Shown here: positions 1 to 8,869 of the stretch, piece by piece | Layout of the letters: every line of letters begins with the position of its first letter | Numbering within the stretch: the stretch's first letter is position 1 | Assembly: GCA_035291645.1 (NCBI GenBank) | Contig: DATDRQ010000082.1 | Coordinates: 1-27,352 of the forward strand | Length of the DNA: 27,352 bases | Source: DATDRQ01 sp035291645 | GTDB lineage: Bacteria > Chloroflexota > Anaerolineae > Anaerolineales > UBA4823 | Direction of reading: 5' to 3' | Notes under the pieces: model-generated | The model's input: only the letters and a program-made list of their open reading frames with translations | Databases searched by the model: none | What the model was told of the DNA's origin: nothing | Program-made: the position numbers and the translations under genes

Positions 1-833
1 GCGTGGATCAGGGCAGATACGGGTGTCGGGCCAGCCATAGCATCCGGTAACCAGACGTAGAGCGGGATCTGCGCCGATTTGCCGGTGACGCCCACCAGCA
101 TGAACAGGGTGATCGCCAGGATAGCGCCCGGCATGGCGGCAGCCACCTGTGGCGCCGCCGCAAACACTTCTTCGAAGTTAAAAGTCCTGAATGCCCAGAA
201 CAGGATGAAGGAGGCGATCAAGAAGCCGAAATCGCCAATCCGGTTGGTGACGAAGGCCTTCTTGGCGGCTATGGCGTTGCCGATGCCGTCCGCCCCCTTC
301 TCGAACCAGAAGCCGATCAGCAGGTACGAGCACAACCCGACGCCCTCCCAGCCGACGAACAGCATCAGGTAATTATCGGCGCTGACCAGAACCATCATGG
401 CGGCGATGAACAGGTTCAGGTAGACGAAGAAACGCCGGAAGCGGCCCGGGTCGCCGTTCAGGCGCACATCCTCGTGCATATAGCCGATGGAATAGATATG
501 AATCAGAGTCCCGACCCCGGCGACAACCAGCATCATCGTCACCGAGAGGCTATCGACCTGGAAGGCCCAGCGGGCGTTCAGCTCGCCGATGCTGATCCAA
601 TTCGCCAGAGGAACGACGGCGCCCTCCGGATGGCCGAGCAGGGAAACCGCCAGCAGGACCGCCACCAGGAAAGCCAGACCGGAAGCGGTGCTGGCGATCG
701 CACCTACAACTTTCTCGCCCAGGCGCCCGCCGATCAGGATGTTGGTGAGAAGGCCGATGATCGGGATAAAGACGATCAGCGGCACCAGGTTGAAGAACTG
801 AGGCCCAGCGGTTGCGACTTCTTGAAAGAACAT
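1..833 (-). CDS. nuoL: NADH-quinone oxidoreductase subunit L, N-terminal part (runs off window)
   Basis: Antiporter-like proton-pumping membrane subunit at the distal end of the complex I arm. About 277 residues are visible. The frame is open from the ATG at 833 to the left edge, so the C-terminal half and the long lateral helix are outside. Visible family marks are GWEGVGLCSYLLIGFW near residues 161-176 with the conserved Glu at about 163, KKAFVTNRIGD near 191-201, GKSAQIPLYVWLPDAM near 251-266 with the conserved Lys at about 252, and GPTPVSALIHA at the edge. The start is supported by a GAGGAG Shine-Dalgarno 7 nt upstream and by the spacing from nuoK (17-18 bp). It is the last visible gene of the nuo operon; nuoM and nuoN would be expected beyond the edge. 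Identification is from direct translation and is secure. Confidence 0.95.
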   Translation of the reverse strand, partial: MFFQEVATAGPQFFNLVPLIVFIPIIGLLTNILIGGRLGEKVVGAIASTASGLAFLVAVLLAVSLLGHPEGAVVPLANWISIGELNARWAFQVDSLSVTMMLVVAGVGTLIHIYSIGYMHEDVRLNGDPGRFRRFFVYLNLFIAAMMVLVSADNYLMLFVGWEGVGLCSYLLIGFWFEKGADGIGNAIAAKKAFVTNRIGDFGFLIASFILFWAFRTFNFEEVFAAAPQVAAAMPGAILAITLFMLVGVTGKSAQIPLYVWLPDAMAGPTPVSALIH

Positions 834-851
834 GGGCGGTCTCCTCGCAGG

Positions 852-1151
852 TTACCCCTTCAAACTGCTGATCTCGTCGACATTGATGCTGTGCTTGGTG
901 CGGAAGATGGCGACGATCAAGGCCAGGCCCACCGCCACCTCCGCCGCAGCCACCGTCATAACGAAAAAGACGAAGATCTGCCCGTTGAGGGTGCCATAGA
1001 GCTGTGAAAAAGCGACGAACGCCAGGTTGGCCGCGTTGAGCATGAGTTCCACCGACATGAAGATAACGAGCGCATTGCGGCGAATCAGCACCCCCAGCGC
1101 GCCGAGGGTAAATAAGATGGCAGAGAGGACGATGTAATACGAAACAGGCAT
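852..1151 (-). CDS. nuoK: NADH-quinone oxidoreductase subunit K
   Basis: Small three-helix membrane subunit of complex I (99 residues, usual length about 100) that takes part in proton translocation. The chosen ATG at 1151 gives MPVSYYIVLSAIL; an upstream in-frame start would add 14 non-family residues lying over the end of nuoJ. An upstream GGAG lies about 10 nt before this ATG. The two membrane glutamates typical of NuoK are present, Glu35 in MSVELMLNAANL and Glu71 in TVAAAEVAVGLAL. The gene begins 7 bp after nuoJ ends and is followed by nuoL after 18 bp, which fits one transcript. Confidence 0.96.
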   Translation of the reverse strand: MPVSYYIVLSAILFTLGALGVLIRRNALVIFMSVELMLNAANLAFVAFSQLYGTLNGQIFVFFVMTVAAAEVAVGLALIVAIFRTKHSINVDEISSLKG

Positions 1152-1158
1152 AAGTCGA

Positions 1159-1728
1159 TCACTCCGGAGGTAGATTTCCCAGCGGCCTTTCAATGGCCGC
1201 GCGCAAATCGCCGGCTTTCTTCTCGCTCTTGGTGAGCACGATGGCGCCCACCATCGCCACCAGCAGCAGGACCGAGGTGACCTCGAACGGCAGAAGGTAT
1301 TGGTTGAAAAGCAGCTCCCCGATCGCAGTCGGGCTGCCGAAGTCAGAGACCAGCGCGGTAATGGAGGGCAGCGCGGCGCCTTGATCGCCGATAGTGAAGA
1401 ACAGGTAGACGGTCTCGGCGAGCAAGATGGCGCCCAGTAGGAACGCTAACGGCTGCTGCCAGGGGATAGTCTGGGTAGAACGGAGCTGCTCTGCGCCGAG
1501 TAACATGATGACGAACAGGAAGAGCACCATGATCGCCCCCGCATACACAGTGACCTGCACCATCGCCAGGAATGGCGCGCCGAGCAGCAGGTAGAAAACG
1601 GAAATTGTGCCGAAGTTCAGGATTAAAAACAAGGCCGAATAAATCGCGTTGCGGCTGAACAGCATCGCCAGGGCTGAAGCGATGGAAACCACGGCGAGGA
1701 TAAGGAAGAGCAAGATATCAGCGGTCAT
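1159..1728 (-). CDS. nuoJ: NADH-quinone oxidoreductase subunit J
   Basis: Membrane subunit of complex I, 189 residues with five predicted helices. Helix 3 carries QVTVYAGAIMVLFLFVIML (about residues 58-76), the conserved segment that changes conformation in the complex. The segment LLPFEVTSVLLLVAMVGAI near 146-164 is also typical. I place the start at the ATG at 1728 (MTADILLFLIL). A longer open frame reaching 1944 exists, but its first 72 residues are Arg/Ser-rich, lie over nuoI in another frame and do not resemble the family. The gene begins 10 bp after nuoI ends. Confidence 0.95.
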   Translation of the reverse strand: MTADILLFLILAVVSIASALAMLFSRNAIYSALFLILNFGTISVFYLLLGAPFLAMVQVTVYAGAIMVLFLFVIMLLGAEQLRSTQTIPWQQPLAFLLGAILLAETVYLFFTIGDQGAALPSITALVSDFGSPTAIGELLFNQYLLPFEVTSVLLLVAMVGAIVLTKSEKKAGDLRAAIERPLGNLPPE

Positions 1729-1738
1729 CTTTAGCCTT

Positions 1739-2248
1739 TCAATCGACAGGGTCCCGCATGATCGGGATCGAGCGCACGAAGACACCTGGCTCGGTTTTTT
1801 GCGGGGTCGGTTTCCCACCCTCCGAGACGGGCTCCAGCAGCATCTCGCGGTTATAGATCGAGCTTGCGCGGTCCATATAGGAGAGTTCGTAGTTGTCGCC
1901 CAAGATGATCGCCTCGGTGGGGCAGGCGTCCTCGCAATACCCACAGAAGATACAGCGGATCATGTTGATCTCGTAACTGCTGGCATAGCGCTCGCCGGGC
2001 GAGAAGCGCGCCTCATCGGTGTTTTCGGAGGCCTCGACGAAGATGGCATCTGCCGGGCAGGCGGCCGCGCATAGTGCGCAGCCGATGCACTTCTCCAGGC
2101 CGTTCTCATAACGCATCAGGTGGTGCCGGCCGCGGAATCGGGAGCTCACCGGGCGCTTCACCTCCGGGTACTGGATCGTCACCGGCTTTTCAAACATGGA
2201 TTTTAGCGTGGTCATCAAGCCACGCGCAAATTCGCCTACGAATGTCAT
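1739..2248 (-). CDS. nuoI: NADH-quinone oxidoreductase subunit I (two 4Fe-4S clusters)
   Basis: Peripheral-arm iron-sulfur subunit that passes electrons between the NuoG clusters and the terminal NuoB cluster. It has 169 residues with two ferredoxin-like motifs: CIGCALCAAACP (Cys54, 57, 60, 64) and CIFCGYCEDACP (Cys99, 102, 105, 109), the ligands of clusters N6a and N6b. The start is fixed by a near-perfect AGGAGGT Shine-Dalgarno 6 nt upstream of the ATG at 2248 and by the 4-bp ATGA overlap with the nuoH stop codon. The open frame continues upstream to 2326, but those residues lie inside nuoH and are not family-like. Confidence 0.97.
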   Translation of the reverse strand: MTFVGEFARGLMTTLKSMFEKPVTIQYPEVKRPVSSRFRGRHHLMRYENGLEKCIGCALCAAACPADAIFVEASENTDEARFSPGERYASSYEINMIRCIFCGYCEDACPTEAIILGDNYELSYMDRASSIYNREMLLEPVSEGGKPTPQKTEPGVFVRSIPIMRDPVD

Positions 2249-3255
2249 GCCTGACCTCCTAACAATACCAGTATTACCGCGGTCAAGAACACATTGATCA
2301 ACGCCGCGGGCAGCATGACCTTCCACCCGAAGGCCATCAGGCGGTCATAACGGATGCGCGGCAGGGTAGCCCGGATCCAGATCATAATAAAGAGCAGGAT
2401 CATGATCTTCGCGAAGATATAAACCGGGCCCAGGAGCGGAACTCGATCGACGAACGGACCCAGGTAGCCGCCGAAGAACATGGTTACGGCGATGGCGCTG
2501 ACCGCGATCATCTTGATATATTCCGCCATGAAGAACAGGGCAAACTTCAAGCCTGAGTATTCGGTGTGGTATCCGGCGGTCAGCTCCTGCTCCGCCTCGG
2601 GCATGTCGAAGGGCGCCCGGTTGACCTCTGCCACGACGGCAATAAAAAAGATGATGGCGCCGATCGGCTGGTAAACCACATACCAGATTGGGCGCTGGGC
2701 TGCGACGATATCGACCAGGCTCATCGAACCCGCCAGCAATATCGGTCCGATAAAAGCCAGGCCGAGCGCCAGCTCGTAGCTGATCATCTGCGCCGTCGAG
2801 CGCATCCCGCCCAACATGGCGTACTTATTATTCGAGGACCAGCCTGCCAGAACGATGCCGTACACCGAGATCGAGGCGATCGAGACGATATACAGAACGC
2901 CGACGTTAATATCTGCCAGGTAAAGCGGGATCTCCCGCCCAAACAGCGTGATCGAGGTGCCCCAGGGCATCACCGCCAGGATGATGAATGCAGGGATCAC
3001 GGTGATAACCGGCGCCAGGATGAAGATCACTTTATAGGCCTGGGCAGGGACCAGCTCTTCCTTGAAAATGAGCTTAAGTCCATCCGCCAGCGGCTGCAGC
3101 CAGCCGCCGGGCCCGGCGCGGTTCGGACCGACGCGCACCTGGATGCGGGCCAGTGCTTTTCGTTCGTAGAAGGTCAGGTAGGCAAAGCCGACCAGCAGGA
3201 CAACCAGTAGAAAGGCTGACTTGGCGACCCATTCGGCGATTAAGAAGGGATCCAT
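2245..3255 (-). CDS. nuoH: NADH-quinone oxidoreductase subunit H
   Basis: Membrane subunit that joins the peripheral and membrane arms of complex I and forms much of the quinone chamber. It has 336 residues and about eight transmembrane helices. Diagnostic segments are RIQVRVGPNRAGPGG and LADGLKLIFKEELVPA (residues about 37-70), EVNRAPFDMPEAEQEL (the acidic loop beside the quinone site) and GYHTEYSGLKFALFFMAEY. The ATG at 3255 is preceded by GAGG about 6 nt upstream and lies 20 bp after nuoG. Its stop codon overlaps the nuoI start by 4 bp, suggesting translational coupling. Confidence 0.97.
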   Translation of the reverse strand: MDPFLIAEWVAKSAFLLVVLLVGFAYLTFYERKALARIQVRVGPNRAGPGGWLQPLADGLKLIFKEELVPAQAYKVIFILAPVITVIPAFIILAVMPWGTSITLFGREIPLYLADINVGVLYIVSIASISVYGIVLAGWSSNNKYAMLGGMRSTAQMISYELALGLAFIGPILLAGSMSLVDIVAAQRPIWYVVYQPIGAIIFFIAVVAEVNRAPFDMPEAEQELTAGYHTEYSGLKFALFFMAEYIKMIAVSAIAVTMFFGGYLGPFVDRVPLLGPVYIFAKIMILLFIMIWIRATLPRIRYDRLMAFGWKVMLPAALINVFLTAVILVLLGGQA

Positions 3256-3275
3256 GCAGACCTCATCGTGCAGAA

Positions 3276-5816
3276 TTATGCATAAGTCCGTTCGACTACA
3301 TCCAGGCTGGCGGTGGTCAGCCCTGCGATCGGCACCCCCATGCTGCGGGGGACCAGGAGAATGTTCTCCGGTAAGCTCTCATCCAGACGAACCTGGACCT
3401 CGACAGCCGCTCCATCCGCGAGACTCAGCCTGGCGATGGTTCCTTCAATGAAACCGAGAGAAGCAGCCGTAGCCGGATTAAGCGCCACGTACGGGTCGGG
3501 GATGAGCGGGTGCAGCAGGGTCGTGAGGCGGACCGTCAAACCGCGGTCATACAGGCGGGTTGTCGGTGCGGCCAGCAGCTGGCCCTCGGCCGGTTGGAGG
3601 GCTTCGACGGGTTTCACCCAGCCGAGCGGGGTCTGCTCGCCGCGCTGGGCCGCCGGTTGCAGCTGTACACCCAATCCTCGTGTGTTCTCATAGGAAGTAC
3701 CGCCGTAGAACAGGTCATCCCGGTGAACGATCGGCCACTGCCCGGTCACCTCCGCCAGCTCGAGGTATGAGACACCGGCATAATCAGGGACCTGGGCGGC
3801 GATGCGATCCATCACCCGGTTTGCCAGGGAGCCTTCCAGGTCAAAGCCTAATTTGGCTCCGATCCGGGCGGGGATGGCGAAATCTGCCATCGTCTGTTGC
3901 AATTCGGGAACGGCCGGGTAAAACCGCTGAACGCGCCGCTCCCCATTGGTGTAGGTCCCGCTGCGCTCGATGAACGACTGGGCTGGAAAGACGACATCCG
4001 CCTGCCCGGCGGTGACGGTCAGGTAAAGCTCCTGGACGATGACGAAACCAGCCGAGTTCAAAGCATCTGCCAGGGCGGGCTGGTCGCCAGCGGGATCAGC
4101 CGCAGCGATATAGACGACCGGCGCGTTTCCGATCTCTCCAGACAGGTCACTGGATGGGAGGAAGCCCATATCCCAGGCGCCCTGGTTGTTGGCACGCTCC
4201 CAGACCCCGATCAGGCCGTTGTTCGGGCGGCCGGTGTGATCGGTGGCGACCAGCAGGTTGGTGCAGCCCTGCGCCAGGGCATGGGAGGATTCCAAACCGG
4301 CGCCCTCGCCGCCGAACAGGATGACGGCGTTCTCCGCTCCCGCAAAGGCTTTCGCGGCGGCCTCCAGTTGCCCGGAACGGTTCAGATCTCGAACCGCTTC
4401 CGGCAAATCCGGCTTCTTGGCGGAAAGCGCGTTCACCATCGCCAGGATAGCAGCCGCTTCGGCGCCATACGGGTAGCGCAGGACATGGGCGGCATAGCGC
4501 TCGAGTTTGGTCCGGCGCGGGTTCACCACGATCAGCTTCGCCCCACGGTCGGCGGCCTGCTTGACGCGCAGGAAGTAGATCGGGGCTTCTTCTTCCAGGT
4601 CACAGGCCACGACCAGAATGGTCGTACCCGGGCCCATGTCCGAGAAGTTGGTACCCTGTCCCACTCCAACCTGGGCGGTCAGGTCGCCGCCCGCCATGTG
4701 GGTGTAGAGAGCAGTCTTACCGCCCAGCCGGGTGGTGAGCTGCCGTAAATTGAATAAATCTTCGTTCGCCAACCGCCCACTGCCGATGGTGAGCAGGCCC
4801 CCCTGGGCGGCGCTCAGGCGTTCCGCGACCAGATCGATGGCTTCATCCCAAGAGGCTGGAACCAGCTCCCCGTTCTTGCGCACCAGGGGCTGGTTGAGGC
4901 GATCGTCGTGACCGGCATAAGTGTAAGCAAAGCGGCCTTTGTCGCAGATCCAGATCTCGTTGACCTGCTCGTTCTGGCGCGGCAGCAGGCGTTTGACGAC
5001 GAAGGCGCCGCCCGATTTGTCTTCGCGGCGGATGTTCACGGTAAGATTGCAGCCTACCGGGCACTGCTGGCAGATAGAGGCGGCTGCCTTTAATTCCCAG
5101 GGACGCGCCTGGAAGCGGAAATCGCGCGTGGTCAGTGCGCCCACCGGGCAGATATCGGTGGTGTTCCCCGAAAAATACGAATCAAAGCCTGGCTCGGAAA
5201 AGGTGACGATCTGCAAGGCCCGGCCGCGCTGCGAGAATTCGATCACCGGGTCGTCTACGATCTCGTCCTGGAAGCGGATGCAGCGGGCGCACTGGATGCA
5301 GCGCTCTTGATCGAGCAAAATCAGGTTGCCGAGGGGGATATGCTTACCCAGGAGCTGCTTCTCATCATAGATAAAACGGCTCTTGCCCGGGCCGAAGGCG
5401 ATGGTCAGGTTCTGCAGCGGGCATTCCCCGCCCTTATCGCAGATCGGGCAGTCCAGGGGATGCGAGGTCAGCAGGAACTCCAGGATGTCCTTGCGCCCCT
5501 CCTGCACCTTCTCTGTATAGCCCCGAATGACCATGCCTTCTGAGACCGGAAGGGTGCAGGAAGTTTCCAGCTTGGGAGCGAACTGGATCTTTGGGCTGCC
5601 GTCCGGCTCCAGCTCGAACTGTCCGGTCTCCCGGTTGAACACAGGACGCCCGACCTCGACCAGGCACATGCGGCACATGCCCACCGGCTCCAGCTTGGGG
5701 TGGTAACAGAAAACCGGGATATCGATGCCAATCTTCTTGGCCGCATCGACCACCAGGGTGCCTACCGGCACCTCGATTTCAATTCCGTCGATCGTTAAAC
5801 GGACCAATTTACCCAT
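3276..5816 (-). CDS. nuoG: NADH-quinone oxidoreductase subunit G (2Fe-2S / 4Fe-4S, molybdopterin-like fold)
   Basis: Largest peripheral-arm subunit of complex I, 846 residues. Ligand sets in order, numbered from the ATG at 5816: an N-terminal 2Fe-2S domain (Cys37, 48, 51, 87); HPLDCPICDKGGEC with His119, Cys123, 126, 132 (cluster N5); CIQCARC plus a later ICPVG Cys (173, 176, 179, 223; cluster N4); and CQQCPVGC with a distal ICDKGRF Cys (249, 252, 256, 291), the extra N7 site kept only in some lineages. The rest is the degenerate molybdopterin oxidoreductase fold. A GTG six bases upstream could also start the frame, but GGAG lies 5 nt before the ATG and would overlap the GTG. The gene overlaps the end of nuoF by 8 bp. 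Confidence 0.96.
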   Translation of the reverse strand: MGKLVRLTIDGIEIEVPVGTLVVDAAKKIGIDIPVFCYHPKLEPVGMCRMCLVEVGRPVFNRETGQFELEPDGSPKIQFAPKLETSCTLPVSEGMVIRGYTEKVQEGRKDILEFLLTSHPLDCPICDKGGECPLQNLTIAFGPGKSRFIYDEKQLLGKHIPLGNLILLDQERCIQCARCIRFQDEIVDDPVIEFSQRGRALQIVTFSEPGFDSYFSGNTTDICPVGALTTRDFRFQARPWELKAAASICQQCPVGCNLTVNIRREDKSGGAFVVKRLLPRQNEQVNEIWICDKGRFAYTYAGHDDRLNQPLVRKNGELVPASWDEAIDLVAERLSAAQGGLLTIGSGRLANEDLFNLRQLTTRLGGKTALYTHMAGGDLTAQVGVGQGTNFSDMGPGTTILVVACDLEEEAPIYFLRVKQAADRGAKLIVVNPRRTKLERYAAHVLRYPYGAEAAAILAMVNALSAKKPDLPEAVRDLNRSGQLEAAAKAFAGAENAVILFGGEGAGLESSHALAQGCTNLLVATDHTGRPNNGLIGVWERANNQGAWDMGFLPSSDLSGEIGNAPVVYIAAADPAGDQPALADALNSAGFVIVQELYLTVTAGQADVVFPAQSFIERSGTYTNGERRVQRFYPAVPELQQTMADFAIPARIGAKLGFDLEGSLANRVMDRIAAQVPDYAGVSYLELAEVTGQWPIVHRDDLFYGGTSYENTRGLGVQLQPAAQRGEQTPLGWVKPVEALQPAEGQLLAAPTTRLYDRGLTVRLTTLLHPLIPDPYVALNPATAASLGFIEGTIARLSLADGAAVEVQVRLDESLPENILLVPRSMGVPIAGLTTASLDVVERTYA

Positions 5817-7113
5817 TATCACTCCGTAAGCCCGCTCCCACCAGCAAGGGTTGTTCCGCCTGCCGATCGCGTGCCGCCTCCCGGAAGTCGGCCTCGAAGC
5901 GCTCGATACCGGAGAGCACCGCTTCTACAGAAAACTCGCCCAGGGCGCACAGGCACTTGCCCTGGATCTGGGCTGCGACATCCTTGAGCAGCAGCACATC
6001 CTGCCAGGAAGCCCCGCCCGCATGGATACGGTCGATCAGGTGGCGCATCCAGTAGGTGCCTTCCCGGCAGGGCGTGCATTTTCCACACGATTCGTGATTG
6101 AAGAAGCGGACCGTCTTGTTGACAACCCAATCGATGTTGACGGTGTCATCGATCACGATCACCGAAGCCGATCCCAACTGGGCGCCCAGCTTGGGCACGC
6201 TTTCGTAATCCATGGGCGTGTCCAGGGCTTCTTCGGTGGCGACGATTAAGGCCGAAGAGGCCCCGGCAGCCATGATCGCCTTCACCTGACGATCGCCCGG
6301 GATGCCGCCGCCGTGTTCGAAAATCAGCTGCCGGAAGGTCGTCCCCAAAGGCAGCTCGTAATTGCCAGGCCGGTTCACGCGCCCGGAAAGGCAGAAGATC
6401 TTCGGCCCTGGGCTGCGCTCGGTGCCAATCTTTCGGTACCAGCCGGCTCCATTTTGCAGGATCAATGGCAGGTTGGTCAGGGTCTCGACATTGTTGACTA
6501 CGGTCGGCTTACCATAAAGGCCAAAGGAGGGCGGGAAGGGCGGGCGCAGGCGGGGTTGCCCGAGCTTCCCTTCCAGTGACTCGAGCATGGCGGTCTCCTC
6601 GCCGCAGATGTAAGCCCCGGCACCCAGGTGGGTATAGATGCGTAAAGAGTAATTCTTGCCAAAAAGCCTATCTCCCAGCAGCCCGGCGTCTTCCAGCTCG
6701 GCGATCTGCCGGTCCATTTGCTCCGCGATCTGCCAGAACTCGCCCCGCAGGTAGACGTAAGCCGTATTCGCCTGGACGGCGTATGCCGCCAGCGCGACCC
6801 CTTCCAGAAACTGGAAGGGGTTGCCCTCCATGATCTCGCGGTCTTTGAAGGTACCCGGCTCGGACTCGTCGGCGTTAGCAGTCACGAAATGCGGCCAATT
6901 GTTCTTATCCATGAAGGACCACTTCATCCCGGTCGGGAAGCCGGCCCCACCTCGGCCGCGCAGGCCGGAGGCTTTGACGATATCGGTGACCTCATCCGGC
7001 GACAGCGTGGTGACAGCCTTGCGAAAGGCTGCGAACCCTTCATTTTTCAGGTATACATCGAGCTGGTTTAGATCCGGGATGTCGCGATGGCGGAGAAGGA
7101 TGTACGCGCTCAT
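5809..7113 (-). CDS. nuoF: NADH-quinone oxidoreductase subunit F (NADH and FMN binding)
   Basis: NADH dehydrogenase flavoprotein subunit where NADH reduces FMN at the tip of complex I. It has 434 residues. GLRGRGGAGFPTGMKWS (residues about 50-66) is the glycine-rich nucleotide site. ANADESEPGTFKDREI (80-95) and GAYICGEETAMLESLEG (166-182) are the FMN/NADH-pocket motifs. The N3 4Fe-4S ligands are Cys343, 346 and 349 in SCGKCTPCREG and Cys389 in CALGEF. The start codon overlaps the nuoE stop as ATGA. The last bases overlap the nuoG start. All catalytic landmarks are intact, so the complex should be NADH-linked. Confidence 0.97.
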   Translation of the reverse strand: MSAYILLRHRDIPDLNQLDVYLKNEGFAAFRKAVTTLSPDEVTDIVKASGLRGRGGAGFPTGMKWSFMDKNNWPHFVTANADESEPGTFKDREIMEGNPFQFLEGVALAAYAVQANTAYVYLRGEFWQIAEQMDRQIAELEDAGLLGDRLFGKNYSLRIYTHLGAGAYICGEETAMLESLEGKLGQPRLRPPFPPSFGLYGKPTVVNNVETLTNLPLILQNGAGWYRKIGTERSPGPKIFCLSGRVNRPGNYELPLGTTFRQLIFEHGGGIPGDRQVKAIMAAGASSALIVATEEALDTPMDYESVPKLGAQLGSASVIVIDDTVNIDWVVNKTVRFFNHESCGKCTPCREGTYWMRHLIDRIHAGGASWQDVLLLKDVAAQIQGKCLCALGEFSVEAVLSGIERFEADFREAARDRQAEQPLLVGAGLRSDNG

Positions 7114-7610
7114 GCCTGCGCCTCACGCATGCGTAGATCTTCGACGATCTTGTGAGTGCTCTCCACCGTCTGGTCCTCGTGATACGTGAGGCCCTCCGGG
7201 CTGTGGATCTGGAACATCGGCGCCCGATCGCAGGCAGCCAGGCACATGACCCTCTCCAGCGTCACGAGCCCGTCCGGTGTGGTCTCACCGACCAGAATGC
7301 CCAGGTTCTCACACAGGTTCTCCAGATATTGGTCAGCGCCGCGCAGGGCACAAGGAAGGTCGGTGCAAACCTGGAGGCGGTATTTCCCACCCGGCTTTTC
7401 GTAGTAAAGGGTGTAGAAACCGACGATAGAGCCGACTTCCGAGGAAGTGATCTCCAGGAGTTCGGCGATCTCCAGCATATCCTGCTTACTGACATAGCCT
7501 TCCTCTCGCTGCGCCAGGTAGAGCAAGGGCATCACCGCCGAGCGCTTCTGGTCCGGCGGGTACTTCGCCAGGATTGTATCGATCTCTTGGGCGTATTTTT
7601 CGGCAAGCAT
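7110..7610 (-). CDS. nuoE: NADH-quinone oxidoreductase subunit E (2Fe-2S)
   Basis: Thioredoxin-fold 2Fe-2S (cluster N1a) subunit of the NADH module, 166 residues. The ligands are visible as CTDLPC (Cys82, Cys87) and CLAACDRAP (Cys123, Cys127). The N-terminal helical part with PPDQKRSAVMPLLYLAQREEGYV is typical. The ATG at 7610 follows GAGGGA a few bases upstream and lies 17 bp after nuoD. The stop codon overlaps the nuoF ATG by 4 bp. Presence of nuoE, nuoF and nuoG together shows the full NADH-oxidising module, unlike the 11-subunit ferredoxin- or F420-linked versions. Confidence 0.97.
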   Translation of the reverse strand: MLAEKYAQEIDTILAKYPPDQKRSAVMPLLYLAQREEGYVSKQDMLEIAELLEITSSEVGSIVGFYTLYYEKPGGKYRLQVCTDLPCALRGADQYLENLCENLGILVGETTPDGLVTLERVMCLAACDRAPMFQIHSPEGLTYHEDQTVESTHKIVEDLRMREAQA

Positions 7611-7627
7611 GATCCCTCAATAATCCT

Positions 7628-8857
7628 TCAACGGTCGACATCGCCAAGAATGATATCGATGGTACCGATCAGAGCGATCAGGTCGGCTACGAGGTGGCCC
7701 TTTGCCAGCAATGGGAGCGCCTGCAGATTATCGAAAGACGGCGTCCGCCAATGGATGCGGTAAGGTTTACTACCGCCATCGCTTTCCAGGAAGACACCCA
7801 GCTCGCCGCGCGGCGATTCGGTCGGCACGTAGATAGAGCCTTTCGGCAGGTTGAAGCCTTCGGTCCACAGTTTGAAGTGGTGGATGACGGCTTCCATACT
7901 CGTAGCCAGCTCGGAACGCGGCGGCGGTACGAATTTTCGGTTATCGCTGCGCACCGGCCCGGAGGGCAGATTGTCCAGAGCTTGCTGCACGATGCGCAGA
8001 GACTGGCGCATCTCTTCGATGCGCACCAGGTAGCGGGCGTAGGTATCCCCGGCTGTCTGGGTGGGGATGTCGAAGTCGAACATCTCGTATCCAGAGTAAG
8101 GATCCGCCTTGCGCAGATCGTGGGCGATCCCGGAAGCCCTCAGGAGCGGCCCGGTCACTCCCCAGCGGATGGCGTCCTGCGGGGAGAGCACCCCGATCTC
8201 CTGCGTCCGGTCCAGGAAAAGCGGGTTCTTGGTCAGCAGGGCTTCGTACTCGTCGATACGGGCGGGGAAGATGCTCAGAAACTGCCGCACGGCGCCATCG
8301 AACTCTGCCGGGACATCGCGCCAAAGACCGCCGGGGCGGAAGTAGGTCGACATCATGCGCGCGCCGGAGATCAGCTCCTTGATATCCAGGATCATCTCGC
8401 GCTCACGGAAGCAGTACAGAAAAACCGACATCGCCGCCAGGTCCAGGGCGTGTGTGCCCAGCCAGACCAGGTGCGAGGAGATGCGTTCCAGTTCTGTCAA
8501 CAGAACCCGCAGCACCTGGGCGCGCGGGGGAACATCCAGTTCCGCCAGCTTCTCGATCGCCAGGCAGTAGACCAGGTTGTTACCGGCCGTGTTCAGGTAA
8601 TCGATGCGGTCGGTCATCACGGCGGCCTTCTCGTAGGTCTTGGCCTCCATGTTCTTCTCGATCCCGGTATGGAGGAAACCGACATCGGGGATACAGTTAA
8701 TCACAACCTCGCCGTCCAGCTCCACCAGCAGGCGCAGCACACCGTGTGTGCTGGGATGCTGGGGTCCCATATTCAGCAACATGGTCTCGCCTTCGATCGC
8801 GCGCTCGGAGACCAGGTGCCTCAATTCATCCAGGGTGACTTCCGATTGTTCTAACAT
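7628..8857 (-). CDS. nuoD: NADH-quinone oxidoreductase subunit D (49 kDa type)
   Basis: Quinone-site subunit of complex I, 409 residues, homologous to the large subunit of NiFe hydrogenases but without the metal cysteines. MGPQHPSTHGVLRLL (residues 30-44) contains the quinone-contacting His38. DRIDYLNT contains Tyr87, the other conserved quinone ligand. GARMMSTYFRPGG is also typical. I choose the ATG at 8857, preceded by AGGTGA. An in-frame GTG two codons upstream is possible but would overlap that Shine-Dalgarno. It lies 12 bp after nuoC and 17 bp before nuoE. nuoC and nuoD are separate genes here, not fused as in Escherichia coli. Confidence 0.97.
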   Translation of the reverse strand: MLEQSEVTLDELRHLVSERAIEGETMLLNMGPQHPSTHGVLRLLVELDGEVVINCIPDVGFLHTGIEKNMEAKTYEKAAVMTDRIDYLNTAGNNLVYCLAIEKLAELDVPPRAQVLRVLLTELERISSHLVWLGTHALDLAAMSVFLYCFREREMILDIKELISGARMMSTYFRPGGLWRDVPAEFDGAVRQFLSIFPARIDEYEALLTKNPLFLDRTQEIGVLSPQDAIRWGVTGPLLRASGIAHDLRKADPYSGYEMFDFDIPTQTAGDTYARYLVRIEEMRQSLRIVQQALDNLPSGPVRSDNRKFVPPPRSELATSMEAVIHHFKLWTEGFNLPKGSIYVPTESPRGELGVFLESDGGSKPYRIHWRTPSFDNLQALPLLAKGHLVADLIALIGTIDIILGDVDR

Positions 8858-8869
8858 GATCACCTGCAG

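Noticed and set aside
474..1007. Plus-strand 177-residue open frame opposite nuoL and nuoK
   Set aside because: Antisense to two secure complex I genes, charged low-complexity product.
3897..4748. 283-residue plus-strand open frame opposite nuoG
   Set aside because: Antisense shadow of nuoG without recognisable domains or start signals.
7694..8854. 386-residue plus-strand open frame opposite nuoD
   Set aside because: Exact antisense of a secure gene; composition is His/Arg/Gln-rich with no family features. It is a by-product of high GC.
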